From an uncultured Alphaproteobacteria bacterium (lineage in GTDB: Bacteria > Pseudomonadota > Alphaproteobacteria > Micavibrionales > Micavibrionaceae), in NCBI GenBank assembly GCA_946481075.1, contig CAMLMC010000001.1, positions 744,001 through 808,000 on the forward strand: DNA of 64,000 bases. Direction: 5' to 3'. A program made the position numbers and the translations under genes. A model generated the notes under the pieces. It had not been told where the DNA came from. It was given only the letters and a program-made list of their open reading frames with translations, and searched no databases. This document shows, piece by piece, positions 39,869-50,452 of the stretch (position 1 is the stretch's first letter; every line of letters starts with the position of its first letter).

Positions 39869-40345
39869 ATGGACAAGATCCCGATGACCCGCGCTGGCGT
39901 GGAAGCCCTGGAAAAGGAACTTCGCCTTCGTATCAATGAAACGCGCCCCGAAATCGTGGCTGCGATTGCCGAAGCGCGCGCCCATGGCGACCTGTCTGAA
40001 AACGCAGAGTACTCTGCCGCTCGCGAACGTCAGTCTTTTAATGAAGGCCGTATCAAGGAACTTGAGGCTGTCATCAGTGCGGCCGAGATCATCGATCCCT
40101 CGCAATTCGCGGGGCACACAACGATCAAATTCGGTGCAAAAATCCTGATCGTCGATGAAAATACGGACGAAGAACGCCGGCTGCATATTGTTGGCGAATA
40201 TGAATCGAACGCGGATCATGGTAAAATTTCTATCACCTCGCCGATTGCTCGCGCCTTGATTGGTAAATCGCAGGGCGATTCCGTCGAAGTCCGCTCGCCC
40301 AAAGGCGCGGTCAGTTACGAAATCGTGGAAGTATTGTTCGAGTAA
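39869..40345 (+). CDS. greA: Transcription elongation factor GreA
   Basis: GreA rescues backtracked RNA polymerase by stimulating transcript cleavage. The 158-residue product starts [18 protein letters not shown] and has the coiled-coil tip [17 protein letters not shown] with the acidic Asp/Glu residues that enter the polymerase channel. Its C-terminal FKBP-like part ends [16 protein letters not shown] lies 6 bases before ATG 39869. carB followed by greA is a common alphaproteobacterial order, here interrupted by the EF-hand gene. Confidence 0.96.
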   Translation: MDKIPMTRAGVEALEKELRLRINETRPEIVAAIAEARAHGDLSENAEYSAARERQSFNEGRIKELEAVISAAEIIDPSQFAGHTTIKFGAKILIVDENTDEERRLHIVGEYESNADHGKISITSPIARALIGKSQGDSVEVRSPKGAVSYEIVEVLFE

Positions 40346-40362
40346 TAGACAAGGAGATTTAA

Positions 40363-40935
40363 ATGGCCGATGAAATCGAACGTCGTTTCCTGCTGGCGCA
40401 AGCACCGGCCTTGCCACTGGCCGCCAGCAAAAAGATCGTTCAAGGCTATTTGAATCTCGATCCAGCGCGAACTGTACGCGTACGCATCATGGATGACGAA
40501 GCGTTCCTGACGATCAAAGGTCCTAAATCCGGCGGAAAGGGGAAAGAGTTTGAATACCCCATCCCCATGGAAGACGCGCAGGAAATGCTGGCCCTGTGCG
40601 GCGACCGTATCATTGAGAAGAAACGGGTTTGCGTTTATCCTTCCAGAGATCAGAAACCCTTTGAAATCGATATTTTCGAAGGAAAGCTTGGCGGGCCTCC
40701 ACCTCTCGTCATCGTGGAGCGGGAATTTCCGACATCTGATATGAGCATGGAATTGACATCATGGCTCGAAGGCGCCGTTGAGATCACCGACAATCATGAC
40801 TTCTCGAACGCCAACATGGCCCGCGCGGATGGCGAAGCCATTTTGCATTTACGCGATCGCATTTTATCGGGTGAAGATGCGTGTCTTGTTCCGCAGCATC
40901 TGACAGAAGTCCCGCCGGATATCAAGCATTCTTAA
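40363..40935 (+). CDS. CYTH domain protein
   Basis: The product has 190 residues. AAGGAG precedes the ATG. It begins with the tunnel-fold signature EIERRFLL (E-x-E-x-K/R), followed by GYLNLDPARTVRVRIMDDEAFLTIKG, charged strands, and FEIDIFEG, typical of CYTH/inorganic triphosphatase-like proteins. These hydrolyse triphosphates with metal ions; the substrate here could be PPPi or a nucleotide. Its stop overlaps that of the convergent Lrp gene by 4 bases. Confidence 0.87.
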   Translation: MADEIERRFLLAQAPALPLAASKKIVQGYLNLDPARTVRVRIMDDEAFLTIKGPKSGGKGKEFEYPIPMEDAQEMLALCGDRIIEKKRVCVYPSRDQKPFEIDIFEGKLGGPPPLVIVEREFPTSDMSMELTSWLEGAVEITDNHDFSNANMARADGEAILHLRDRILSGEDACLVPQHLTEVPPDIKHS

Positions 40936-41408
40936 TCGATGTCGATCGGAACGCCCGGCTCTTCCTTCGCGGTGCGGACCAGCGGCATGGTTTTGACGGA
41001 TGTGACGTTCGGTGCGCTCGTCAAATTCTCGGTCAGGAAACGCTGATAGGAATCCCAATCCTTCGCCACGATACGCAGAACGAAATCCACTTCGCCGGAC
41101 AGCATGTGGCATTCGCGGACCAGCGGCCAGCCACGGCACATATCTTCGAATTTTTTCAGGTCTGTTTCGGCCTGGGATGTCAGGCGTACCAGCGCGAAAA
41201 CGGTAATGCCATAGCCCAGCGCTTGCGGTTCGATTCTCGCATGATATCCTTTGATGAAGCCTGATTCTTCGAGGGATCTGACACGGCGAAGGCAAGGCGG
41301 TGCGGAAATACCGGCGCGTTTGGCCAGTTCCACGTTCGTGATGCGGCCATCGGCCTGCAGGTCTTTCAGGATTTTACGGTCAATTTTGTCGAGCTTGATA
41401 CGGCGCAT
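40932..41408 (-). CDS. Lrp/AsnC family transcriptional regulator
   Basis: The product has 158 residues. An N-terminal helix-turn-helix (KLDKIDRKILKDLQADGRITNVELAKRAGIS is in the first about 40 residues) is followed by a beta-alpha RAM-like ligand domain with ALGYGITVFALVRLT and CHMLSGEVDFVLRIVAKD. Such regulators respond to amino acids and often control transport or degradation. The target is not evident from the context. Confidence 0.93.
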   Translation of the reverse strand: MRRIKLDKIDRKILKDLQADGRITNVELAKRAGISAPPCLRRVRSLEESGFIKGYHARIEPQALGYGITVFALVRLTSQAETDLKKFEDMCRGWPLVRECHMLSGEVDFVLRIVAKDWDSYQRFLTENLTSAPNVTSVKTMPLVRTAKEEPGVPIDID

Positions 41409-41550
41409 AGTTTACTTTCGAAAGTTTCTTTCAATGATACGCAAAATTATTGTGCGAATTGGAATTCTGCTGATATAAAGTTGCGCCTAATGAATTACAA
41501 GAGATTTTTTCAGGATTTTGAAAACGCGTGCGACCATGAAAGAAGTTTGA

Positions 41551-42495
41551 ATGAGTGTCAACCCGAAAACCTTGCATAGCTGGATTGTCACCGAAGGCAT
41601 GGCAGGCACGGAAAACCAGTGTCTCGGCGTGGCCGAAGCACTTGGTATCACGCCCGTCATACACCGTGTAGGGCTGCGCCAACCGTGGAAAACCCTCTCC
41701 CCCTACATCGGCTGTGAACGCGCCTCGACCTTCATCCCGCGCTTTGAAGGCCCGTGGCCGGACCTGCTGATCGCTTCGGGCCGCAAGGCGATTGCTGCCT
41801 CTCGTTACATCAAGAAGATGAGCGGCGGAAAGACATTCACGGTACAGATTCAGGACCCTCGCATTTCGCCAAAACATTTCGATTTGGTTGCCGTGCCGGA
41901 GCATGATCCGACTCGCGGGGAGAATGTGGTGGTTACAGTGGCGGCACCAAACCGGCTGACAAGCCTGAAACTAGAGGCAGCCAAGACAGATTTCGCCTCA
42001 ACCTTTGCCATGCTGCCAGCACCGCGCATTGCCGTGTTACTGGGGGGGAACTCAAAGGCGCACACAATGAGTCCTGAAGGAATGCGCAAACTGGGTGCGC
42101 AACTCGCCGCCCTGCATGGCACGCCCATCATTACGGCCTCCCGTCGCACGGGCGAGATGGAAAAGCAGGCTCTTCTCGAAGGGCTTGGCACCAAACCGCA
42201 TTATTTCTGGGACGGCGCGGGCGCGAACCCCTATTTCGGCATGCTGGCCTGGGCAGATTTTATTCTGGTCACGGCGGACAGTGTCTCGATGCTTGGCGAT
42301 GCCGCGACGACAGGCAAACCGGTTTACATGATCGCTATGGATGGCGGCACTCCCCGTTTCGACAAATTCCACCGAATCATGGTGGAAAAAGGCTATGTTC
42401 GCCCGTTCGAAGGCGTACTGGAGACATGGCACTACCCCCCGCTGGCCGATGCCGCCCTTATCGCATCGGAAATCCGGCGGCGGATGGGCATTTAA
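41551..42495 (+). CDS. Mitochondrial fission ELM1-family protein
   Basis: The product has 314 residues. It starts with WIVTEGMAGTENQCLGVAEAL, carries ASGRKAIAASRYIKK and VQIQDPRI in the middle, GGNSKAHTMSPEGM, and ILVTADSVSMLGDAATTGKPVY towards the end, matching the bacterial ELM1 family. The fold is like that of GT-B glycosyltransferases, and a role in envelope biogenesis is possible, though the function is unproven. The gene stands 142 bases from the divergent Lrp gene. Confidence 0.85.
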   Translation: MSVNPKTLHSWIVTEGMAGTENQCLGVAEALGITPVIHRVGLRQPWKTLSPYIGCERASTFIPRFEGPWPDLLIASGRKAIAASRYIKKMSGGKTFTVQIQDPRISPKHFDLVAVPEHDPTRGENVVVTVAAPNRLTSLKLEAAKTDFASTFAMLPAPRIAVLLGGNSKAHTMSPEGMRKLGAQLAALHGTPIITASRRTGEMEKQALLEGLGTKPHYFWDGAGANPYFGMLAWADFILVTADSVSMLGDAATTGKPVYMIAMDGGTPRFDKFHRIMVEKGYVRPFEGVLETWHYPPLADAALIASEIRRRMGI

Positions 42496-42633
42496 CATTT
42501 TCTTTCCTATACACGTCGCCCTACAAGAACTCGCATAGGCGATAACAATGACAGGCTTTATCCGATTTGTCTTGACATTTTTATGTAAATATATAGGCTG
42601 GGCTGTAACAATGAATAATAATATCAGGGAGAA

Positions 42634-42957
42634 ATGTCCGCCATGTGGGCACAGGAAATTTTTGTCTATTTATATCCCCTATTATCGATTAGTTGCATTC
42701 TAGGCTATCTGCCGCAAATCCACGCCTTTTATGCAACCGAAAGCGCCCCGAGCGGCTTCTCTTTCCTTACCTGGTTCATCTGGGTGGGTGAAACAGGCAT
42801 CACGCTTGGCTATGGTGTCTTTCATCTCAAGGATACGGTCTTTTGTCTGATGACTGGTCTCGATCTCGTGATGATTCTGGCAGTGATTGGCCTTGCCTAT
42901 CGCGCCCGGCTCCGCTTTGCCAAACCGAAACCCAGCCTGCGCGCCGCCTTCCTTTAG
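42634..42957 (+). CDS. PQ-loop / SemiSWEET-like membrane protein
   Basis: The product has 107 residues with three hydrophobic helices (PLLSISCILGYLPQI, FSFLTWFIWVGETGITLGYG, LDLVMILAVIGLAYRA). GYLPQI contains the Pro-Gln motif of PQ-loop proteins; a three-helix unit is one half of a SWEET-type transporter, and such proteins dimerise. The substrate is not predictable. The start may also be 9 bases later (ATG 42643). A TTGACA at 42572 has no good matching -10. Confidence 0.75.
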   Translation: MSAMWAQEIFVYLYPLLSISCILGYLPQIHAFYATESAPSGFSFLTWFIWVGETGITLGYGVFHLKDTVFCLMTGLDLVMILAVIGLAYRARLRFAKPKPSLRAAFL

Positions 42958-43066
42958 GCTTCGTTGCTTTTCCTCCTGTGGTTCTGGCATCGGGAAAAAC
43001 GGCAAAAACCCCTTTATTTCCTTGGACACGGCCTATATGACTTAGGGAAAGAAGAGGCACGTACAC

Positions 43067-44056
43067 ATGGTTGAAGCACAGCATACAAAGGTTCTCATCA
43101 TCGGCTCCGGCCCCGCGGGTTATACCGCTGCTATCTATGCCGCGCGCGCGAATTTGAAACCTGTTCAGATTCTGGGGTTGGAACCAGGCGGACAATTGAC
43201 CATCACCACCGATGTCGAAAACTATCCCGGCTTCGCCGACCCTATTCAGGGTCCTTGGCTGATGGAACAAATGCAGTCACAGGCCGAACATGTCGGTACC
43301 GAAATGCATTACGACCTTGTGACGGATGTCGATTTTACTGCACGCCCTTACAAGGCTACATGCGATTCCGGCCGCGTGATCACGGCGGACACCATCATCA
43401 TCTGCACGGGGGCAAAGGCGCGCTGGCTCGGTCTTGAATCCGAAACCAAATTCCGCAATATGGGCGTATCGGCCTGCGCGACATGCGATGGCTTCTTCTT
43501 CAAGAACAAACGCGTCGCCGTCATTGGTGGTGGCAACTCTGCGGTGGAAGAAGCCCTCTTCCTCGCCAATATCTGCGAACATGTCACGCTGATTCATCGC
43601 CGTGATAAACTGCGCGCCGAAAAAATCGCGCAGGACCGCCTTTTTGCCAATCCTAAAATTTCGGTGATGTGGGATAGCGCGGTAAAGGAAGTCAAAGGTG
43701 TTGGCCTGGGCGAAGGTGATGCGCCAGGCGTACACAGTCTCGACATCGAAAACACCAAAACCGGTGAAGTCACAAACCTGCCGGTGGACGGTATGTTCGT
43801 TGCTATCGGTCACGACCCTTCAACCGAATTGTTCAAAGGGAAACTCGATCTCGATAACGAGGGCTATATCATCACGGCGCCCGATTCAACAGCAACCAGT
43901 ATCGAGGGCGTCTTTGCCGCGGGGGATGTGAAAGATAAAATATATCGTCAGGCTGTAACCGCCGCCGGTATGGGCTGCATGGCCGCCTTGGAGGCCGATA
44001 AATATTTAAGTATTCACGAAACAACAATGGTTAAAGAGGCGGAGGCCGCGGAATAA
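43067..44056 (+). CDS. trxB: Thioredoxin reductase (NADPH)
   Basis: TrxB passes electrons from NADPH to thioredoxin. The 329-residue flavoprotein has an FAD motif GSGPAGYTAAIYAARA near the start, the redox-active C137-A-T-C140, an NADPH motif GGGNSAVEEALFLAN and the C-terminal GVFAAGDVKDK-IYRQAVTAAGMG flavin-site run. The lysR gene starts 2 bases after its stop, so the two are likely co-transcribed. The trxB-lysR pair recurs in alphaproteobacteria. Confidence 0.95.
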   Translation: MVEAQHTKVLIIGSGPAGYTAAIYAARANLKPVQILGLEPGGQLTITTDVENYPGFADPIQGPWLMEQMQSQAEHVGTEMHYDLVTDVDFTARPYKATCDSGRVITADTIIICTGAKARWLGLESETKFRNMGVSACATCDGFFFKNKRVAVIGGGNSAVEEALFLANICEHVTLIHRRDKLRAEKIAQDRLFANPKISVMWDSAVKEVKGVGLGEGDAPGVHSLDIENTKTGEVTNLPVDGMFVAIGHDPSTELFKGKLDLDNEGYIITAPDSTATSIEGVFAAGDVKDKIYRQAVTAAGMGCMAALEADKYLSIHETTMVKEAEAAE

Positions 44057-44057
44057 A

Positions 44058-44945
44058 ATGGATTGGGACAAACTGCGCATTTTCTATGCGGTGGCAGAGG
44101 CCGGATCGTTCACCCATGCGGGTGAAACGCTGAACCTTTCCCAATCCGCGGTCAGCCGTCAGATCAGCACATTGGAAGAATCCATCAGTGTGACCTTGTT
44201 CCATCGCCATGCGCGCGGCCTCATTCTGACCGAAGAGGGCGAACTGCTTCACAAAACTGCCGGAGAAATCTTTGGCAAGCTTGCGATGATCGAGGGACAA
44301 CTCGCAGACTCCCGTCAGCTGCCGGAAGGGCCACTTCGTATCACGGTAGCGGAATTTATCGGCTCGACATGGCTCGCACCGAAACTGGCACAGCTGCGCT
44401 CAGAACATCCTGATATCCAGATCACCATGCTGCTTGATGATCGTATTTTGAATTTGAGCATGCGCGAAGCCGATGCCGCCATCCGCCTATATAAACCGGA
44501 ACAACCGGACCTTATTCAAAAACACCTTACCGATATTCACTTCCAGATTTGCGCATCGAAGGAATACCTTAAAAAATACGGTACACCCAAAAATGTCAGC
44601 GACCTGAAATCCCATACGCTGATTGGCTATCCCGAAAATGTACCGGCCCCGTTCGCGGATCCGAATTGGTTATTCCGCGTAGCAGAACTGGAAGACGGTG
44701 CCGGGAATGTGATCCGCATGAACTCCATCTACGCGATTTTCGAGGCGGTGAAGGCCGGTGCCGGTATTGCCGCCCTGCCCGATTACCTTGTCGCAGGCGA
44801 TAAGGATATCACCCCCATCCTTTCCTCCACCGAACGTCCGCCGGTTGGCATGTATTTCGTTTATCCGGAAGAACGCCGCCATTCGAAACGGATCGCGATT
44901 TTCAAGGATTTCCTTTTGAAAACCATCGGCGAAACAAAGTTATAA
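44058..44945 (+). CDS. LysR family transcriptional regulator
   Basis: The product has 295 residues. The N-terminal winged helix (DWDKLRIFYAVAEAGSFTHAGETLNLSQSAVSRQIS is within residues 1-37) is followed by a substrate-binding domain (from about 90). The effector is unknown; the tight link to trxB may mean a redox-related signal, which is inference only. A palindrome follows 12 bases after the stop. Confidence 0.94.
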   Translation: MDWDKLRIFYAVAEAGSFTHAGETLNLSQSAVSRQISTLEESISVTLFHRHARGLILTEEGELLHKTAGEIFGKLAMIEGQLADSRQLPEGPLRITVAEFIGSTWLAPKLAQLRSEHPDIQITMLLDDRILNLSMREADAAIRLYKPEQPDLIQKHLTDIHFQICASKEYLKKYGTPKNVSDLKSHTLIGYPENVPAPFADPNWLFRVAELEDGAGNVIRMNSIYAIFEAVKAGAGIAALPDYLVAGDKDITPILSSTERPPVGMYFVYPEERRHSKRIAIFKDFLLKTIGETKL

Positions 44946-44956
44946 AAAACTGCCAC

Positions 44957-44981
44957 CTGATATGCATAAATTGCATATCAG
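44957..44981. repeat. Perfect inverted repeat behind lysR
   Basis: CTGATATGCA (44957-44966) and TGCATATCAG (44972-44981) are exact complements around TAAAT. There is no T run, so it may be a weak terminator, a processing site or an operator for the following RNA gene. Confidence 0.75.
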
Positions 44982-44998
44982 AATTCCACAATTATAGG

Positions 44999-45028
44999 TG
45001 GACTTATCCGCCCGATTCAGGATATAAA
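44999..45028 (+). promoter_or_regulatory. Candidate promoter of the small RNA
   Basis: TATAAA at 45023-45028 could be a -10 box, with TGGACT (44999-45004) 18 bases upstream as a poor -35. Transcription would start near 45031-45035, at the base of the first hairpin. Confidence 0.4.
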
Positions 45029-45030
45029 CA

Positions 45031-45137
45031 CCCTGCAACGTCTTTAGGGCGTTGCGGGGTGCATCTGATGTACCCTACGTCTCCCAGACGTGAAACCTCC
45101 CTGTTCAACTCGCCGGGCCTTGCGCCCGGTTTTTTTC
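45031..45137 (+). ncRNA. Candidate small regulatory RNA with CCC loops and CCUCCC motif
   Basis: Three hairpins and a terminator follow each other. 45031-45040 pairs with 45050-45059 (ten pairs, one G-T). Then GGGTGCATC/GATGTACCC overlaps it as an alternative. 45077-45091 is ACGTCT-CCC-AGACGT with a CCC loop. The single-stranded CCTCCC (45096-45101) is an anti-Shine-Dalgarno motif. CCGGGC/GCCCGG (45113-45129) plus seven T is a strong rho-independent terminator. Alphaproteobacterial stress sRNAs of the CCUCCUCCC ('cuckoo') type have a similar layout, but I cannot confirm family membership. No ORF fits here. Confidence 0.7.
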
Positions 45138-45239
45138 TTTTATGATCATAATGCAGTGCAGCGACTGTTTCCATTTACGGGGAACGAATTGAACAGGTAT
45201 AATAATTTTTAAGTATCACAAGGCGTTAGGAACATTCCT

Positions 45240-46475
45240 TTGAACCCCGCGGACCACCCGGTTATCACTCTTTTCAACTATGGCGGCGGCCTGCGCGGCC
45301 TGATCCCCGCCCAGATCATGGCGAGGATCGAGGCCGACACAGACCTTCGCATGACCGATATGGTGGATGTGTTCGCGGGGCCGTCCACGGGGGCGATTCT
45401 CAATGCCGCCCTGACGCTTCGCCATGAGGATGACCGGGGCCGTCCGAAATATCGCGCCCGCCACCTTGTCCGGTTTTATGAACGGGAGGGTGAGCGAATC
45501 TTCCCGCCGGACCGCTTCCGGGAACTGCGCGGCCTGATCCATGATTTCAACAATCGCACCATGCGGATCGGCCAGCTGCAATCCCTTTTCCGTCATGGCC
45601 ACTATAATCCCGCAAATCTGGGCCGCGCCCTTCGCGCCCTTTATGGCGATGCCAAGCTTGGCGATTCCCTGCGCAGCTTGATCATCCCCTCGTACAATAT
45701 CGACGGGGAACAGCTGGAACTCGTCACGGAAGACGGCGAAACGGCGGCAAGCCCTGTGCACACCAAAAATAACTTCATGGATACGGGCGGGCACGCCGTC
45801 TGGTTCAAGCATATGAGGATCAATCGCGGAGCGATGACGCATCCAGCCCCGCCGGATGTTTCGCTCTATGACACTGTCATGGCTTCGACCGCCGCGCCGA
45901 CCTATTTTCCCTGCCACCATTTCGAAGCACGCTGGCCAGGCCACATCCGCCCCTATCAATACACGGGGATCGATGGCAGCATTTTTGACAATCCCGCCGT
46001 GACCTACCTCGGCGGCCTGCGCCGCCATCTGCTTCCGGGGCAAAAAGTAGTCATGATTGGTCTTGGCACTGGCTATACCAACCGCCGGATTAAAAAAGAC
46101 GAATGGAACAGATTCGGCTCGCTCGGCGTTGTCGATCCCGTTAACGATCTCCCCCTCATAAATATCTTCTTTCATGCCGGTGAATCGGCACTGCTCGATG
46201 CCTTCAAGGAGGATATGGAGGGCAATTTGTTCCTTTTCAACAAATCCCTGGTATCGGACCGCCGCGCGGATTATCCCAGCATCCAGATTGACGATGGCAG
46301 TCCCGAAAACATGAAGAGATTGAAGGATTTCGCGGACGGTCTTATCGAAGAAAACCGCAGCCAGTATGAACAGGTCTGCGATATCCTGGTGCGCAACTAC
46401 GAATATCATCAGGCGCGTGATAAGTTCATGAAACCGTCCCGGTGGAAACAGGCCCTGTCTTGGTTAACGCGCTGA
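45240..46475 (+). CDS. Patatin-like phospholipase
   Basis: Patatins are Ser-Asp dyad lipid acyl hydrolases. The product of 411 residues has the oxyanion loop GGGLRG (15-20), the nucleophile elbow G47-P-S49-T-G51 and the DGS catalytic Asp (D245), so it is likely active. No signal peptide is present, so it acts in the cytoplasm or is secreted by another route. The first codon is TTG with AGGA at 45228-45231; no in-frame ATG fits. It is co-oriented with the hydrolase that starts 104 bases downstream. Confidence 0.88.
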   Translation: MNPADHPVITLFNYGGGLRGLIPAQIMARIEADTDLRMTDMVDVFAGPSTGAILNAALTLRHEDDRGRPKYRARHLVRFYEREGERIFPPDRFRELRGLIHDFNNRTMRIGQLQSLFRHGHYNPANLGRALRALYGDAKLGDSLRSLIIPSYNIDGEQLELVTEDGETAASPVHTKNNFMDTGGHAVWFKHMRINRGAMTHPAPPDVSLYDTVMASTAAPTYFPCHHFEARWPGHIRPYQYTGIDGSIFDNPAVTYLGGLRRHLLPGQKVVMIGLGTGYTNRRIKKDEWNRFGSLGVVDPVNDLPLINIFFHAGESALLDAFKEDMEGNLFLFNKSLVSDRRADYPSIQIDDGSPENMKRLKDFADGLIEENRSQYEQVCDILVRNYEYHQARDKFMKPSRWKQALSWLTR

Positions 46476-46578
46476 TTCTTGATGCGCTGCGCCATAAACC
46501 GTTGTTAACCTTTGCAGATTTTATATTGCTAATTTTCCCAAATCGGCAGACCATCGGCTTTGAGGGGATTTTATTTTA

Positions 46579-48834
<2,256 letters not shown>

Positions 48835-48889
48835 TTAAATCGTTGGTTTACGGCGATAAATAACCATAATGAACGCGAAAATAAAAGCT

Positions 48890-49942
48890 TTAAAACGCGC
48901 CTTCGCGAATAAACGGGCGGATTTTATCGGGATCGAATTGCTGCGCCGCCAGATCGATTTTCTGGTCCGCAAACCAATCGGCCATAGGTTTAAGCACCGG
49001 GTCTTTAAGCCCTTCCCGAATGTAATTTTGAATCCGGGGCATATATTGCAAAAGCTCGTTCTTGCCGGATAGAACAGATAAGCGGATAACCTGCCCGATG
49101 ATCCGGCAGTGGAATTGTGTGGCCATCACGCGAAACCACGCGCGGAAAGTCTCATCCCCGCCATAACGCGCCAACATTGCATCATAGATATCAGGCGGAA
49201 CATCAGCGCGGATATTTTCGAGGATATTTGCTAAATCATATGGCAATGGGCCAGCCATCGCATCCTGAAAATCGATCACGCCGCAGCTGCCGTCGGGCAA
49301 AAGCATAAGGTTCCCCAAATGATAATCGCCATGCACAAAACCGATCGGCGGTGGCGGCAGTTCGGCAGTCACATCCGTCCAAGCGGAAAGATACGACGCC
49401 AAAACTTCATCATCGTTTTGTTCAAAACGCGTCGCCGGCACATACCAATCAACAATTCTTTGGCGGCCTTTGTGAATATAGCTGTCTTTGTATCTGGGAA
49501 AATCGCATAGATCGTCCAATGTGATATTGTCACGTATGGCAATAAGGACGTCTGTGGCCGCGCCATAAAGCATTTTCTGATCGCCGCCCCGCGCCATCGC
49601 CGCATGAACGGTTGTATCGCCAAAATCTTCGAGCAATACCCATCCTTCTTGTTCGTCCTGCGCAAGAATTTTGGGCGCCCTTATGCCGTGGCTGTAAAGC
49701 ATATCGGCAATCTTGATGAAGGCTGATAATTTATGCCCCATGGTTGGTGTCGGGATATGGTCGGGCACGGATTCCAGCAAAACTGCCGTTGAACCGTCGT
49801 CTTTTCGTATCCGCAAGTAATGTCTGGATGCCCAGTCATTGCCGATCGGCTCTACCCTGAAATCGTCTTTGATGGTTGCGCGCAGGAATTCATCTCTTTG
49901 CGCAATTCTGGACCGGAAAAATTCTTTTACATCGATTGTCAT
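48890..49942 (-). CDS. AmgK-like sugar kinase (aminoglycoside phosphotransferase fold)
   Basis: The product has 350 residues of the APH family. VHGDYHLGN has the catalytic D206, GVIDFQDA has the metal-binding D224, and the N-terminal IGNDWASRHYLRI loop is like N-acetylmuramate/N-acetylglucosamine 1-kinases (AmgK), which act in cell-wall recycling with MurU. No murU neighbour is present here. The ATG at 49942 is used, as the upstream extension would lie in a GTCAT repeat. Confidence 0.75.
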   Translation of the reverse strand: MTIDVKEFFRSRIAQRDEFLRATIKDDFRVEPIGNDWASRHYLRIRKDDGSTAVLLESVPDHIPTPTMGHKLSAFIKIADMLYSHGIRAPKILAQDEQEGWVLLEDFGDTTVHAAMARGGDQKMLYGAATDVLIAIRDNITLDDLCDFPRYKDSYIHKGRQRIVDWYVPATRFEQNDDEVLASYLSAWTDVTAELPPPPIGFVHGDYHLGNLMLLPDGSCGVIDFQDAMAGPLPYDLANILENIRADVPPDIYDAMLARYGGDETFRAWFRVMATQFHCRIIGQVIRLSVLSGKNELLQYMPRIQNYIREGLKDPVLKPMADWFADQKIDLAAQQFDPDKIRPFIREGAF

Positions 49943-49955
49943 GATTAACCGCACT

Positions 49956-50010
49956 GTCATCCCCGCCTTGTGCGGGGATCCGGATGCCCGAATAAAGCGG
50001 GCATGACGAA
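49956..50010. repeat. GTCATCCCCGC-type intergenic repeat
   Basis: The element begins GTCATCCCCGCCTTGTGCGG, continues GGATCCGGATGCCC and ends AAAGCGGGCATGACGAA. CCCCGC pairs with GCGGGG and ATGCCCG with CGGGCAT, so two stems can form. GTCATCCCCGC-type repeats are known from many proteobacterial genomes. It lies between the AmgK-like gene and the gene at 50018. Confidence 0.85.
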
Positions 50011-50017
50011 TTTTGGA

Positions 50018-50422
50018 TTATTTCTTGGACTTCCCTTTGGCGACCATTTCCTTGATCGCCTCGACATGACGCTGTGATGCCGCCTGCTTGCGGCCTGTGG
50101 CGTTGGCGTTCTCCAGTCCGAACTGCGCAGGATTGCCGAGCGCGATGGCCTTAAGGATTTCCAATCCGAACGGATCATTTTTGCCGCCGGCGACAGCCAC
50201 TTCCACCGGTTCGGGCGCCTTCGCCTGCGGCTTGTCTTTCATCGCCATGACATGATTGATTGCGTGAGCGACGATCCCCGTCATGTGCGGGGCCATCAAT
50301 TCATGGAGGAGTTTGTTATCATCAAATGCCCAGGCAATGATTTGTTGCCGCGCGCGTGTGGCATTCCCGCCCGATAATTTCAGGGCTTCCCGGATTTTGC
50401 TTTCCGAATAATCGCGGTTCAT
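50018..50422 (-). CDS. Hypothetical protein of 134 residues
   Basis: The protein begins MNRDYSESKIREALKLSGGN with a helical N-terminal half (ATRARQQIIAWAFDD) that resembles small three-helix, UBA-like domains. A Pro/Ala linker and a helical, basic C-terminus (KEMVAKGKSKK) follow. No signal or membrane segment is seen. It lies 30 bases behind the mfd stop on the same strand, so it probably shares mfd's transcript. I cannot assign a function. Confidence 0.7.
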   Translation of the reverse strand: MNRDYSESKIREALKLSGGNATRARQQIIAWAFDDNKLLHELMAPHMTGIVAHAINHVMAMKDKPQAKAPEPVEVAVAGGKNDPFGLEILKAIALGNPAQFGLENANATGRKQAASQRHVEAIKEMVAKGKSKK

Positions 50423-50452
50423 GGGCGCTCTCCTTAACTCTTTTATTATACC

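Noticed and set aside
42572..42600. TTGACA as a promoter of the PQ-loop gene
   Set aside because: No -10 box at a usual distance; TATATA and TATAGG are too close.
45216..46409. 397-codon minus-strand ORF
   Set aside because: Antisense to the patatin gene, whose catalytic motifs are complete; its composition follows the mirrored codons.
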